In this document: positions 25,050 to 35,394 of the stretch, piece after piece
How the letters are laid out: each line of letters begins with the position of its first letter
Position numbering within the stretch: position 1 is the stretch's first letter
Source: JBDTSW01 sp051004675
Lineage (GTDB): Bacteria > Actinomycetota > Thermoleophilia > Solirubrobacterales > 70-9
Direction: 5' to 3'
Assembly: GCA_051004675.1 (NCBI GenBank)
Contig: JBPCKC010000068.1
Coordinates: 1 to 40,003, forward strand
DNA length: 40,003 nt
The notes under the pieces: model-generated
What the model was told of the DNA's origin: nothing
The model's input: only the letters and a program-made list of their open reading frames with translations
Database searches by the model: none
Position numbers and translations under genes: made by a program

Positions 25050-26830
25050 CAAGACCCGGCGGCGGTCGCGGCCCGTCCGAGGACATCCAGGTGCGCCTCG
25101 AAGCCCGCCCGCCAGGCGATCCTGGTGAACGCCCCCTCGTAGTGGTGGTGTCCCCCGCCCTCGAGCACCTCCGCCCACATTGCCCGGATCAGGTCAGGTT
25201 GGAACAGCTCGTGCCAGCTCTCGTCGGCGTCGATGATCGCCTCCAGCTCCTCGCGATGGCCAGGCTTCTCCCACACCCGCGCGCGCTTCGTGCCGCCGTC
25301 GAGCCCGGCGACCCCCTCGAAGTACGGCGTGCGGCGCCACTCGCCGACCAGCCGGCCGATCACCAGCCCGTGCATCTTGCTCCCAAGGCGCTGTCTGGGC
25401 GTCAGGTCGAAGCACGCCCGCACGAACGCCGGGATCGAGCACGCGGACCAGCGGTCGTTGCGAGTGGTGAGGCCCGAGCGGTTGGCCAGCCGCTGCGCCA
25501 GGTAGTAGTAGTCGAGGAGCGGCGGACCGTCCAGCCCCAGCTGGCGGCCCTCGGCCAGGGTGCGCCGGACCTCCTCGGAGTAGGCCGCGTAGGCGTCGTC
25601 ACGCGCCGCCCCGTGCTTCTTGCGGGCGGCTCGCAGCAGCCGCTCGGCGAGCGCCTCGTCGCCCCCACGGCGAAGCCGCCGAAGCTGGCGGGCGTCCGCG
25701 TAGTAGAAGCCGTGGCCCAGCTCGCCGCCGTGGCCGGAGATGACGGGTCGCTCGGACACGGGATGGGGGATCGGCATCGGGGCCCGCAGCACCGCCTGCG
25801 GATTGCGCATGCCGTCGTGGGCGAGGTGCAGGTTGGCGAGGCGGGTCGCGAGCGCATCCTCCGGCTCCTGCTCGGCGCCCTGGACTCGCGAGGGAATCCA
25901 TCGTGGCGCCCGTTCGATCAGCCCCTCGACCACGTCGAGCTCGCCTTGCTCGAGATCCACCGTGCGCAGCTCGATCTCCGCCCCGGCCGCGATCGCCGCC
26001 GCGGCCGACACCCGGGAGTCGCGCCCGCCGGAGAGGTCCACGTCGATCGGGACACCCCAAGCGGCCGCGACATCGCCCACCAGGCCCCGTGCCGCCTCGG
26101 CCGCCGCGTCGGCGCTCTCGGCGAGCCGGGCGCGGCGGGGCTCGACCAGCTCGCGTACCGCCGCGAGGTTTCGCCTCGACGAGACGCGTGTGGCGCCGCC
26201 GGAGCGCTCGGCCTCGACCACCGACGCCGGGCCCAGCTGGCGGACCCCCTCGATCGCCGTCGCCTCGCCCAGGAACCAACCGGTCGCGGCCAGCACGCTC
26301 CACGCCCGCTCGTCGGCGCGCGGTGGGACCCCCGCGAACAGCGGCAGCGCGCCGAGGCGGTTCGACCACGCCCAGCCGCCGGGGAGCTCCATCGCGTACA
26401 GCCGCGCCGCCCCGATGACATCGTTGGCGATGACCATCCGCCCCTCGCCTTCCGTGGAGTGGACGGCGAGTGTGAACGGCGGATTCAGCCGGGCCGCGGC
26501 GTCGGGATCGGCGAGCAGGCGGCGAGCCAGCTCGGCGCCCGGCTCGGCACCGGCGCCGGGCACGACCGCCTCAGCGCCGGAGAGCGCCCCCGTGGAGACG
26601 AGGGTGTGCGGCCCGGACCTGACCGCCAGCGCGCGGCGAAGGCCCGCGTTGGGCCGCTGCCACAAGGCCGTGCCCACCAGGGCGTCCCCGCCGCGCTCGA
26701 GCTCCAAGGGCTCGGGGTAGAGCCGTTGATAATGACCCTCGACGCGCGCCAGGGCGCCCGCGATCCCGTGCTCGGAAAGCGGCTCGGTAAACGCGTAGGC
26801 CAGCCAGACCTGGTCGAGGTAGTTAGCCAA
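25049..26830 (-). CDS. Asparagine-synthetase-like protein, paralogue 3
   Basis: This 593-residue protein is closest to paralogue 2. The shared N-terminus is NYLDQVWLAYAFTEP with VEGHYQRLYPEP. The Ntn-like part has MVIANDVIGAARLYAM and WSNRLGALPLFAG but no N-terminal Cys. The synthetase part has DVDLSGGRDSRVSAAA, HLAHDGMRNPQAV, ISGHGGELGHGFYYA and LLDYYYLAQRLANRSGL. Acyl-adenylate formation and amide transfer are the inferred chemistry. The start is a TTG at 26830 that overlaps the dioxygenase stop by 8 bp (TTGGCTAA), so the two are probably coupled in one transcript. The longer frame upstream is Arg/Ser-rich shadow. The dioxygenase link hints at aromatic or polyketide-like substrates, but this is weak. 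Confidence 0.8.
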   Translation of the reverse strand: MANYLDQVWLAYAFTEPLSEHGIAGALARVEGHYQRLYPEPLELERGGDALVGTALWQRPNAGLRRALAVRSGPHTLVSTGALSGAEAVVPGAGAEPGAELARRLLADPDAAARLNPPFTLAVHSTEGEGRMVIANDVIGAARLYAMELPGGWAWSNRLGALPLFAGVPPRADERAWSVLAATGWFLGEATAIEGVRQLGPASVVEAERSGGATRVSSRRNLAAVRELVEPRRARLAESADAAAEAARGLVGDVAAAWGVPIDVDLSGGRDSRVSAAAAIAAGAEIELRTVDLEQGELDVVEGLIERAPRWIPSRVQGAEQEPEDALATRLANLHLAHDGMRNPQAVLRAPMPIPHPVSERPVISGHGGELGHGFYYADARQLRRLRRGGDEALAERLLRAARKKHGAARDDAYAAYSEEVRRTLAEGRQLGLDGPPLLDYYYLAQRLANRSGLTTRNDRWSACSIPAFVRACFDLTPRQRLGSKMHGLVIGRLVGEWRRTPYFEGVAGLDGGTKRARVWEKPGHREELEAIIDADESWHELFQPDLIRAMWAEVLEGGGHHHYEGAFTRIAWRAGFEAHLDVLGRAATAAGS

Positions 26831-27734
26831 CGCGTGGGTTGACGACGGGCACCAGCGCCGCCTCGATCTGCTCCCGCCGCTCCTCGAGGAGCGGCGGGAG
26901 GATGAGCTTCTGGCCAAGGTGGTCCGGGTCCTCGTCGATGCCGAAGCCGGGTCCGAGGGTCGCGATCTCGAACAGCACGCCGCTGGGCTCGCGGAAGTAG
27001 ATCGACCGGAACCAGAAGCGGTCGATCACCGGCGTCGGATGCGCGCCGGCCTCCCGCACGCGCCCGCGCCATGCCTCGTGCTCGTCCATCCGCGAGGCCC
27101 ACGCGATGTGGTGCACGGTGCCGGCCGCCTCAAGGCCGGAGAGCTCCGGAGGGGAGTCGTAGGACCACAGGCCGCCGCGATCGTCCCCGCGGAGCTCCCA
27201 CCCGGAGCCCTCGCCATCGAACCCCATGCCGTCGCGCAGCAGCCCCCCGCTGGCCTCGGGCGCGACCGCATAGGCCCGGGCGCCGTGAAATCCCTGCAGC
27301 GCCAGCTCACTCGGGACCTCGGGGTGGTCGGCGATCAGCGGCGCGTCGGGCACGCTCACCGCCGCGAGCTCGTGCTCCAGCCCCTCGGGATCCGCAAAGA
27401 GCAGCGCCTCGTCCGAGCGCAGGACCTCAACCCCCGCGGCGCCCAGGCGCTCCGCCCAGAAGTCCAGGGCCTCGCTGGAGGCCACCCGCCAGACGACCCT
27501 GTGGACCATGCCCGCGCCCGCCCGGCCAGCGGGCGCACCCCGGAACTCGAAGAAGGTGAGGTCGGCCCCGGCGCTGCCGGCCTCGTCCGCGTAGAAGAGG
27601 TGGTAGACGGACGGCTCGTCCTGGTTGACCGTCTTCTTGACCAGGCGCAGGCCCAGCGTGCCGGCGTAGAAATCGACGTTTCGCTGCGCCTCGCCGGTGA
27701 TGGCCGTGATGTGGTGGATGCCCTCGAGCTTCAC
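26823..27734 (-). CDS. Ring-cleaving dioxygenase, VOC family (MhqO/PcpA-like)
   Basis: This 303-residue protein carries paired VOC domains: LEGIHHITAITGEAQRNVDFYAGTLGLRLVKKTVNQDEP at the N-terminus and GTVHHIAWASRMDEHEAWR at about 205-225, with RSIYFREPSGVLFEIATLGPGF near 250-270. Metal ligands are His8 or His7, a His of TVHHIAW and the Glu of LFEIA, as in Fe(II) hydroquinone/catechol dioxygenases. Members open aromatic rings such as hydroquinones and often answer quinone stress. The GTG start at 27734 has GGAGGAG upstream, with TACTTT further out. It is the first gene of a two-gene minus-strand unit with paralogue 3. Confidence 0.87.
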   Translation of the reverse strand: MKLEGIHHITAITGEAQRNVDFYAGTLGLRLVKKTVNQDEPSVYHLFYADEAGSAGADLTFFEFRGAPAGRAGAGMVHRVVWRVASSEALDFWAERLGAAGVEVLRSDEALLFADPEGLEHELAAVSVPDAPLIADHPEVPSELALQGFHGARAYAVAPEASGGLLRDGMGFDGEGSGWELRGDDRGGLWSYDSPPELSGLEAAGTVHHIAWASRMDEHEAWRGRVREAGAHPTPVIDRFWFRSIYFREPSGVLFEIATLGPGFGIDEDPDHLGQKLILPPLLEERREQIEAALVPVVNPRVG

Positions 27735-27797
27735 CTCTCCTCCAAAGTAGTGAAAAGAGCGCGCTCGACTTGTACATGGTCAGCCGCGGAGCGCCGG

Positions 27798-27803
27798 TAC
27801 GCT
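27798..27803 (+). promoter_or_regulatory. Putative -10 hexamer (TACGCT) for the aminotransferase gene, leaderless
   Basis: TACGCT is followed by CCGGGC and then the ATG at 27810 (6-nt gap). There is no Shine-Dalgarno sequence. Confidence 0.45.
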
Positions 27804-27809
27804 CCGGGC

Positions 27810-29207
27810 ATGGATGCCGAGGCCGGCGCCGGGGCCCCCACCGCGAGCCACATCGATCGTGGCCGGATCAAGGAGCTCACGGATCGCGAGCTCAAGAAGT
27901 TCACGGAGGGGACCCCGAAGTCCTCCGAGCTCTACGAGCGCGCGGTGAAGGTCATGCCCGGCGGCGTGCCCTCCTCCTTCCAGGAGAACGATCCCTGGCC
28001 CGTCTACATCGAGCGGGGCTCCGGGTCGCGCGTCTGGGACGTGGACGGCAACGAGTACACCGACTTCCACAACGGGTTCGGCGTGTGCGTGATCGGCCAC
28101 GCCAACCCCCGGGTCGGCGCCGCCGTGAAGGCCAGGGTGGACCAGGGCACGCACTTCGCCGCCCCCACCGACGGCTCGGTCTACGTCGCCGAGGAGCTGG
28201 CCAGGCGCTTCACGCTCCCCCAGTGGCGCTTCACGAACTCCGGGACCGAGTCCACGATGGACGCGGTCCACCTCGCGCGCGGGGCGACCGGCCGCGACAT
28301 GTTCCTCAAGATCGAGGGCTCCTATCACGGCCACCACGACGCCGTGATGGTGTCGGTCTACCCCGACCTCGAGGCCCTCGGCGAGCGCGACGACCCGCGG
28401 TCGGTGGTCTACGGGGAGGGGTATCCGTCGGCGCTGACGGAGCTGACCCGCGCGGTCCCCTTCAACGACGCCGACGCGCTCGAGAGCGTGCTGGGCAAGC
28501 TCGAGGGCAAGGTCGCCGGGCTGATCATGGAGCCGGCGATGATGAACATCAACATCATTCCCCCCGTCGAGGGCTACCTCGAGCGCGTACGCGAGCTGTG
28601 CACCGAGCATGGCGTGAAGCTGATCTTCGACGAGGTCAAGACGGGCGCCACGATCGGGTACGGAGGCGCCACGCAGCGCTTCGGCGTCACCCCGGACATG
28701 GTCACCCTCGCGAAGGCGGTCTGCGGCGGCTATCCGGGCGGAGCCATCGGCATGACCGACGAGGTCGCCGAACTGGTCTCCAGCGGGCGCGTGCACCAGT
28801 TCGGGACCTTCAACGGCAACCCGCTGGTGATGGCCGCGGCGCAGGCGACGCTCACCGACGTTCTCACCGACGACGCCTACACGAAGCTCGAGGCGACGAA
28901 CGAGAAGCTGAAGGCGGCCTGCGGCGAGGTCGTCGAACGCTACGGGCTGCCCGCCTACACCGAGGGGATGGGCGCGAAGGGTTGCGTGATCTTCTCCTCC
29001 GAGCCGCTGCGCGAGTACCGCGACTACCTCACGAAGGTCGACGGCGAGCTCTCGACGCTGGGCTGGCTTTACCACATGAACCACGGCATCTTCATGACGC
29101 CGGGGGTCGAGGAGGAGTGGACGCTGTCGGTCGCGCACAGCGATGAGGACGTCGAGCGCTACGTGAACGCTTTCGAGACCTTCGCGCGAGACGTCACCGG
29201 CGGCTGA
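27810..29207 (+). CDS. Class III PLP aminotransferase, glutamate-1-semialdehyde-aminomutase-like
   Basis: This 465-residue PLP enzyme is of the HemL/omega-aminotransferase type. KVMPGGVPSSFQE is the HemL-like entry, followed by VWDVDGNEYTDFHNGFGVCVIGHA, FTNSGTESTMDAVHLARGATGRDMFLKIEGSYHGHHD, LIMEPAMMNINIIPP, LIFDEVKTGATIGYGG with the PLP Asp, and TLAKAVCGGYPGGAIG with the Schiff-base lysine. It is about 35 residues longer than HemL because of an N-terminal extension, and lacks the usual GAYGG and TxSGNP-type details (FNGNPLVMAAA here). It may be a HemL relative acting on another amino substrate rather than heme synthesis. The start is set by the leaderless -10. The DCC gene follows by 16 nt. 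Confidence 0.85.
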   Translation: MDAEAGAGAPTASHIDRGRIKELTDRELKKFTEGTPKSSELYERAVKVMPGGVPSSFQENDPWPVYIERGSGSRVWDVDGNEYTDFHNGFGVCVIGHANPRVGAAVKARVDQGTHFAAPTDGSVYVAEELARRFTLPQWRFTNSGTESTMDAVHLARGATGRDMFLKIEGSYHGHHDAVMVSVYPDLEALGERDDPRSVVYGEGYPSALTELTRAVPFNDADALESVLGKLEGKVAGLIMEPAMMNINIIPPVEGYLERVRELCTEHGVKLIFDEVKTGATIGYGGATQRFGVTPDMVTLAKAVCGGYPGGAIGMTDEVAELVSSGRVHQFGTFNGNPLVMAAAQATLTDVLTDDAYTKLEATNEKLKAACGEVVERYGLPAYTEGMGAKGCVIFSSEPLREYRDYLTKVDGELSTLGWLYHMNHGIFMTPGVEEEWTLSVAHSDEDVERYVNAFETFARDVTGG

Positions 29208-29223
29208 GGCTTCCCGCCCGCGC

Positions 29224-29628
29224 GTGAGGACGCTTCTCTACGACAGCGACTGTGGCTTTTGCCGGACGATCCTCGGCGCGATTCTCATGCGCGATCGCGA
29301 CGCACAGATCCTGCCCGTCGCGCTCCAGGACGCCCTCGCGGCCGACCTGCTCCCAGGGATGAGCGAGGAGGACCGCTTCGCCTCGTTTCACCTCGTGGGC
29401 GACGACGGCACGATCCTCTCCGGTGGGCGCGCCCTCTCCGCGCTCCTGCGCGACCTGCCCGGGGCGCGCCCCTTCGGCGCGGCGATGGCCGCCGTCCAGC
29501 CCCTCACCGATGCCTTCTACAAGGTGATCTCGGCGAACCGATCGCGGATCGGGCCGCTGGTGCCGGGCTCCTGGCGCCAACGGGCGGATGCGACGATCGC
29601 GCGGCGTCAGGCCGAGCTCGGCGGCTGA
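29224..29628 (+). CDS. DCC-family (DUF393) thiol-disulfide oxidoreductase
   Basis: This 134-residue protein begins RTLLYDSDCGFCRTILGAIL, the DCC signature (D-x-x-C-x-x-C) with Cys10 and Cys13 as the redox pair. LVGDDGTILSGGRALSALLRDLPG and the terminal helices complete the family pattern. Members are presumed thiol-disulfide exchange proteins, with largely unknown partners. The GTG start at 29224 is 16 nt downstream of the aminotransferase stop, and cotranscription is likely because no own -10 is seen. It precedes a second thioredoxin-fold gene. Confidence 0.8.
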   Translation: MRTLLYDSDCGFCRTILGAILMRDRDAQILPVALQDALAADLLPGMSEEDRFASFHLVGDDGTILSGGRALSALLRDLPGARPFGAAMAAVQPLTDAFYKVISANRSRIGPLVPGSWRQRADATIARRQAELGG

Positions 29629-29629
29629 G

Positions 29630-29635
29630 TAGCCT
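29630..29635 (+). promoter_or_regulatory. Putative -10 hexamer (TAGCCT) for the YyaL-type gene, leaderless
   Basis: TAGCCT begins one base after the DCC stop and is followed by CGCCTCG and then the ATG at 29643 (7-nt gap). Confidence 0.45.
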
Positions 29636-29642
29636 CGCCTCG

Positions 29643-31640
<1,998 letters not shown>

Positions 31641-31649
31641 ATTCCCGCC

Positions 31650-32186
31650 ATGGCCACTCAGAAGACCGCCTCCAAGCCCAAGTCCGCATCCGCCAAGCAG
31701 GTCGCCACGGCCTACTTCGACGCGATCAAGGCACGCGACCTCGACGGCATGGTCGCCGTGTGGAAGCCCGACAGCATGGACTACCTCTACGGGCTCGCGG
31801 CGCTGCGGGTCCCGCAGGATCTCCGCGCCTGGTTCGGCAGCACGTTCCGCGCCTTTCCCGACTTCCAGATGGAGGTCGCGGACATGGTCGCCTACGGCGA
31901 CAAGGCAGCCGTGCGCTGGACGGCGACCGGCACCTTCAGCGGCCCCGGGAAGTTCCAGGGGCTCTCGGCGACCGGCGCAAAGGTAAACATCGAGGGGCTC
32001 GACCTGTTGACGATCGAGGACGGCCAGATCGTCGAGAACCGCGCATACACCGACGCCTCCGAGCTCGCCCGTCAGCTCGGCGCGATGCCCCCGCAGGGCT
32101 CGCTGGGCGAGAAGGCGATGCTGGGGATGGTGAACGCCCGCACCGGCGCGGCAGGCTTGATCAAGCGGGCGCGCGAGGGCGCCTAG
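31650..32186 (+). CDS. SnoaL-like ester-cyclase family protein
   Basis: This 178-residue protein has a Lys/Ala/Ser-rich N-terminal stretch (about 1-15) and then the SnoaL pattern: QVATAYFDAIKARDLDGMVAVWKPD, FGSTFRAFPDFQMEVADMVAYGDKAAVRWTATGTFSG, and GLDLLTIEDGQIVENRAYTDASELARQLG. The DFQ and TGTF motifs are typical of the ester-cyclase branch, whose members cyclise polyketides or have unknown small-molecule roles. No signal peptide is visible. It shares no close similarity with the SnoaL-like protein at 3732 beyond fold. It ends 3 nt from the convergent cupredoxin-like gene, with CTAG at both stops. Confidence 0.8.
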   Translation: MATQKTASKPKSASAKQVATAYFDAIKARDLDGMVAVWKPDSMDYLYGLAALRVPQDLRAWFGSTFRAFPDFQMEVADMVAYGDKAAVRWTATGTFSGPGKFQGLSATGAKVNIEGLDLLTIEDGQIVENRAYTDASELARQLGAMPPQGSLGEKAMLGMVNARTGAAGLIKRAREGA

Positions 32187-32189
32187 CGC

Positions 32190-32561
32190 CTAGCGGCGCT
32201 TCACTCGCAGCTCCGCCTCCATGCCGAGCGTGCGGTGCTTGCCGTCGAGGACCGAGCACCACATCACGTAACGCGAGTCCCGCTTCAGCCGCAGGTCGAG
32301 CTCGCCCACGCCCGCCGGCTCGAGCTCGGCGATCGAGTGCACCCGCGAGCCTCCCCGGCGCCTGATCCGGAGGTCGTGCGGGTCCTCGCCGTAGTTCTGG
32401 TACTGGATCTCTGCGTTTCCCGGGCTGACCGAGGGGCGGCTGAGAATCAGGCTCCACTCGTCCGCCCGTACGCCGAGCGCGGTCGTCTGGCCGGCCGAGG
32501 CCGGGCCCGAGCCGGCCGTCGCGACGGCGGCGATCACCCCCGCGAGGGCCGCCCGCTTCAT
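32190..32561 (-). CDS. Exported cupredoxin-like protein
   Basis: This 123-residue protein has a signal peptide (KRAALAGVIAAVATAGSGPASAG). The mature 100 residues are strand-rich, with possible type-1 copper ligands: His in DPHDLRI, then Cys, His and Met in WCSVLDGKHRTLGM (C-x6-H-x4-M). Plastocyanins have C-x2-H-x4-M and many others C-x4-H-x4-M, so the longer loop is unusual and copper binding is a prediction. The ATG overlaps the DUF1501 stop (TGATG), making it the last gene of the DUF1800-DUF1501 operon and probably translated by coupling. A role in the same exported complex is inferred. Confidence 0.65.
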   Translation of the reverse strand: MKRAALAGVIAAVATAGSGPASAGQTTALGVRADEWSLILSRPSVSPGNAEIQYQNYGEDPHDLRIRRRGGSRVHSIAELEPAGVGELDLRLKRDSRYVMWCSVLDGKHRTLGMEAELRVKRR

Positions 32562-33961
32562 CAGGTGACCAGGTCGGGGACGGGGATCGGCGAGGACCAC
32601 CCGGCCTGGTCGATGACCGCGCCGGGCTCGTCGTTGAACCACTCGCCGACGAGCTTCGAGTAGACCCCGCGGTAGTCCACGGTGTGCTTGAGGTTGTCGT
32701 CGTCGTTGAGATCCGCGAGGTTCGCCATCCCCCCCACGACCTGGCTTCGCACCCGCTTACCGAACATGAAGGCCGAACCCGCGGCGCCGTGGTCCGTGCC
32801 CGAGCCGTTCTCGTGCGGGCGCCGCCCGAACTCCGACCACACCATCGTGATCACCCGCTCGGCGAGCCCCTTTGCCTCCAGGTCCTGTTGGAAGGCCTTG
32901 AGCGCCTGCGCCGTAGTTCCGAGGTCCTCCCCGAAGCTGTCCTTTTGGTTGTCGTGCGTGTCGTAGCCGCCGGCGCCGCTGAGCGCCGCACATTTGATGT
33001 CGAGCCCGGCGGCGAGCATCGCCGCCAGCGCCGCGAGGCTCTCGCCGAACCAGTGGTCGGGATAGGCGGGCGGCGGCGTGACGTCGCCGAAGGTGCTGAG
33101 CTGCTCGCGGACCTGCGAGGCCTGCTGGGTGACCCTCCCGACGGCCATGCGTCCACCGGCGGGGCCGGCGGCGTGGATGTCGCCGATGTCGGCCAGCGCG
33201 TCGAACATGGCCGAGGCCACCTGGGTGTCGTCCCAGACACCGGGCGCGTCGAGGTCGTAGGCGGTGCCGTCGATCGCGGCCACCGGCTTCGAGGCGGTGG
33301 CGAGCCCCGGCGAGAGCCAGCCGTCGAGCGAGAGCCCCTGGAGCGGGTTGTCGTCGGTGCCGATCCGGTCGAGCAGGCGGCCCATCCACCCAGTGCGCAG
33401 GTTCGGGTCGAGGTTGCCCACCTCCCAGTAGTGGCGCGAGGTGAAATGGGACTGGTCGGGATCCGAGTAGCCGATCGTCGGGAACACCGCCATCCCCACC
33501 GTCGGGCTGCCCCCCAACGGCAGGCCCCTTTGGATGTCGTCGAGCGGGGCCGCGTTCGGGTGCCAGCGCCAGGCGGAGTTGGGAGCGAACGCCGCCCCCT
33601 CCCCCTGGCCGAGGGCCAGGCTCGGGCGGAAGTCCTGGTACAGGCCGCTGGAGGGCCCGCTCACCGGGTGCAGGACCGACAGGGCGTCAGCGCCGCCGTC
33701 GAGGAAGATGCTGACGAGCACCGGCGAGCTGGATCCCTGGGCGCTGGCCACACCGGCCCGGAGTTGGTCGATCCCGAGGCGAGAGGCGCCGTAGACGGAG
33801 AACGCCGCCATTCCGGAGCGCAGCAGAAACGAGCGCCGCGACAGGCCGGTCCCGGCGGGCAAGGGCATCCCCTTCTCGACCTTCGGCAGGCCGCGCCCGG
33901 CCTGGGCGGCGGCCTGGCGCATCACGTGGGCGCGGGAGAACTCGTCGCAGTGACAGGCCAT
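32561..33961 (-). CDS. DUF1501 protein with twin-arginine signal
   Basis: This 466-residue protein has a Tat signal near residue 41 (LSRRSFLLRSGMAAFSVYGASRLG), so it is probably exported folded. LVSIFLDGGADALSVLHPV is the typical DUF1501 opening, and TRHYWEVGN-like and MVWSEFGRRPHENGSGTDHGAAGSAFMFG are its alkaline-phosphatase-superfamily-like metal motifs (EFGR, H..). It ends with VDYRGVYSKLVGEWF. The sequence MACHCDEFSRAH before the Tat motif is cysteine-containing and odd. The gene lies 25 nt after DUF1800, a pairing seen in many bacteria, where the two proteins are presumed partners of unknown function. Confidence 0.87.
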   Translation of the reverse strand: MACHCDEFSRAHVMRQAAAQAGRGLPKVEKGMPLPAGTGLSRRSFLLRSGMAAFSVYGASRLGIDQLRAGVASAQGSSSPVLVSIFLDGGADALSVLHPVSGPSSGLYQDFRPSLALGQGEGAAFAPNSAWRWHPNAAPLDDIQRGLPLGGSPTVGMAVFPTIGYSDPDQSHFTSRHYWEVGNLDPNLRTGWMGRLLDRIGTDDNPLQGLSLDGWLSPGLATASKPVAAIDGTAYDLDAPGVWDDTQVASAMFDALADIGDIHAAGPAGGRMAVGRVTQQASQVREQLSTFGDVTPPPAYPDHWFGESLAALAAMLAAGLDIKCAALSGAGGYDTHDNQKDSFGEDLGTTAQALKAFQQDLEAKGLAERVITMVWSEFGRRPHENGSGTDHGAAGSAFMFGKRVRSQVVGGMANLADLNDDDNLKHTVDYRGVYSKLVGEWFNDEPGAVIDQAGWSSPIPVPDLVT

Positions 33962-33986
33962 CAGAACTCCTCTCGGGCGGCGGGCA

Positions 33987-35333
33987 TCAGCTGGCCTGCA
34001 TGTCAGGTGAGCTGGCGATCAGCATCCGCAGAGCGTTCTGCCGGAGCCCCCGGTACGCGCTCTGGCGCCAGTCGCCGGGGTTGGTGATGCCCGCCAGCGC
34101 TTGATCGGCGAACTGGACGAGCCGCGTCCTGGTCGCGGGCGACAGGGACGGCTCGCCCCAGAAGCGAAGCGCCCGCTCGACGGCCTCGGCCGAGGTCTCG
34201 GTCGCGGGGTAGGCCCCGTCGGTCTCCGCCTGCGCGGGGCGGCACACGTACCCGCCCGCCATCCAGCGCCCGCGGAAGGAGGAGGTGTCGAGCCAGCGGG
34301 TCTCGTCCCAGCCCGCAACATTGGGCGGGCGGAAGACCCGCTGGCCGGCCAGATCGGAGAGCCACGCCCAGGAGTTCTCGTCGACCCCCCTTCCGCGGGC
34401 TCGCAGCATGCCGGCGATCATCACGATCGGCGGCTTCACCAGCGTCGGCCCCGCGTGGAAGGTCGGATGCATCAGGATCGCCTCGACCACCGGCCTGACG
34501 GCGTACCCACTCTCCAGGTAGAGCTCCTCCAGCGCGGCCCGGGTGCCGGCGTCGGGCGAGACCGGGACGAAGTGGCTCCACATGCGCTCGACGAAGTACG
34601 GCGCGTGCGCCTGGTGCTCCAGGCACAGGCGAACCGAGTCGCGCCAGTCGAAGTTGCCCTGCCGGCCGAAGATCGTCTTCCGGCTCGTGTCGTGGCGGCT
34701 CTCCTGGAAGCGGAAATCGGTGAAGCCCACGTCGTCGCGCCACGTGGCCGCGAAGCCGGTCAGCGCTCGCGCCTGCTCGCGGACGTCGTCCTCGGTGTAG
34801 GGATAGCCATTGACCGCCGCGCCCAGGGTGAAGAGCTCCATCAGTTCGCGCCCGTAGTTCTCGTTCGGCCAGTCCTTGTGGTTGTCGATGCCGGAGAGCC
34901 AGACCAGCATCGCGGGGTTCTTCGTCACCGCGAAAGTCAGCTCGTTGAAGTTGCCCAGCGCGTGCCTGCGAAAGAGCTTCCACTGCTGGATCGAGAGCCG
35001 CTGGGAGGAGACGTCCCCGGTGGCGAACCAGTCGTGCCAGAGGAGCGCCATCCGCTCCAGCGCGGGCGCACGGGAGCGGACCATCCGATCCAGCGCCCAG
35101 AGCACATCGTGTCCCCAGTGGTCGAAGGGCGCGATCGGATCACCCTCGTCGGTCGGGGCAGCGCCCACCAGTTCCTCGTCGCGCGGGCGGGTGAGCGAGC
35201 GAACCGCACGCTCGAGCCCCTTGGCCGCCAACCTCTCGGCATCGGCCCTGCCGCCCCCGAAGGCGGCACGCCAGAGCAACCGCTCGGCCTGCGCCACCCC
35301 GAAGGTTCCCTCATACCTCGGAACTGCCGCCAC
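33987..35333 (-). CDS. DUF1800 family protein
   Basis: This 448-residue protein has the family's entry FGVAQAERLLWRAAFGGGRADAERLA. The core follows: MALLWHDWFATG, WKLFRRHALGNFNELTFAVTKNPAMLVWLSGIDNHK, PNENYGRELMELFTLG, YTEDDVREQARALTGF, and later VPGWDETRWLDTSSF-like text (VAGWDETRWL). No signal peptide is visible, whereas its partner DUF1501 carries a Tat signal, so they may be exported together. The GTG start at 35333 has GAAGGA 6 nt upstream; a longer upstream frame is Ser/Arg-rich and overlaps the divergent M32 gene. It heads a three-gene operon. Confidence 0.87.
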   Translation of the reverse strand: MAAVPRYEGTFGVAQAERLLWRAAFGGGRADAERLAAKGLERAVRSLTRPRDEELVGAAPTDEGDPIAPFDHWGHDVLWALDRMVRSRAPALERMALLWHDWFATGDVSSQRLSIQQWKLFRRHALGNFNELTFAVTKNPAMLVWLSGIDNHKDWPNENYGRELMELFTLGAAVNGYPYTEDDVREQARALTGFAATWRDDVGFTDFRFQESRHDTSRKTIFGRQGNFDWRDSVRLCLEHQAHAPYFVERMWSHFVPVSPDAGTRAALEELYLESGYAVRPVVEAILMHPTFHAGPTLVKPPIVMIAGMLRARGRGVDENSWAWLSDLAGQRVFRPPNVAGWDETRWLDTSSFRGRWMAGGYVCRPAQAETDGAYPATETSAEAVERALRFWGEPSLSPATRTRLVQFADQALAGITNPGDWRQSAYRGLRQNALRMLIASSPDMQAS

Positions 35334-35381
35334 GGCTATTCCTTCGGCACCGATCCGGCTCCTCCTTAAGCCCAGCGCTTC

Positions 35382-35387
35382 TACATT
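35382..35387 (+). promoter_or_regulatory. Putative -10 hexamer (TACATT) for the M32 peptidase gene, leaderless
   Basis: TACATT is followed by AGCCGGA and then the ATG at 35395 (7-nt gap), within the 61-bp divergent space shared with the DUF1800 gene. Confidence 0.45.
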
Positions 35388-35394
35388 AGCCGGA

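Noticed and set aside
21334..26830. Lasso-peptide or beta-lactam biosynthetic cluster
   Set aside because: Asparagine-synthetase homologues are present, but no precursor peptide, leader peptidase, PqqD-like protein or other pathway gene was found nearby.
27810..29207. Assignment as hemL
   Set aside because: The protein is longer than HemL, differs at the usual GAYGG region, and stands next to DCC and YyaL genes rather than heme genes, so only a HemL-like call is made.
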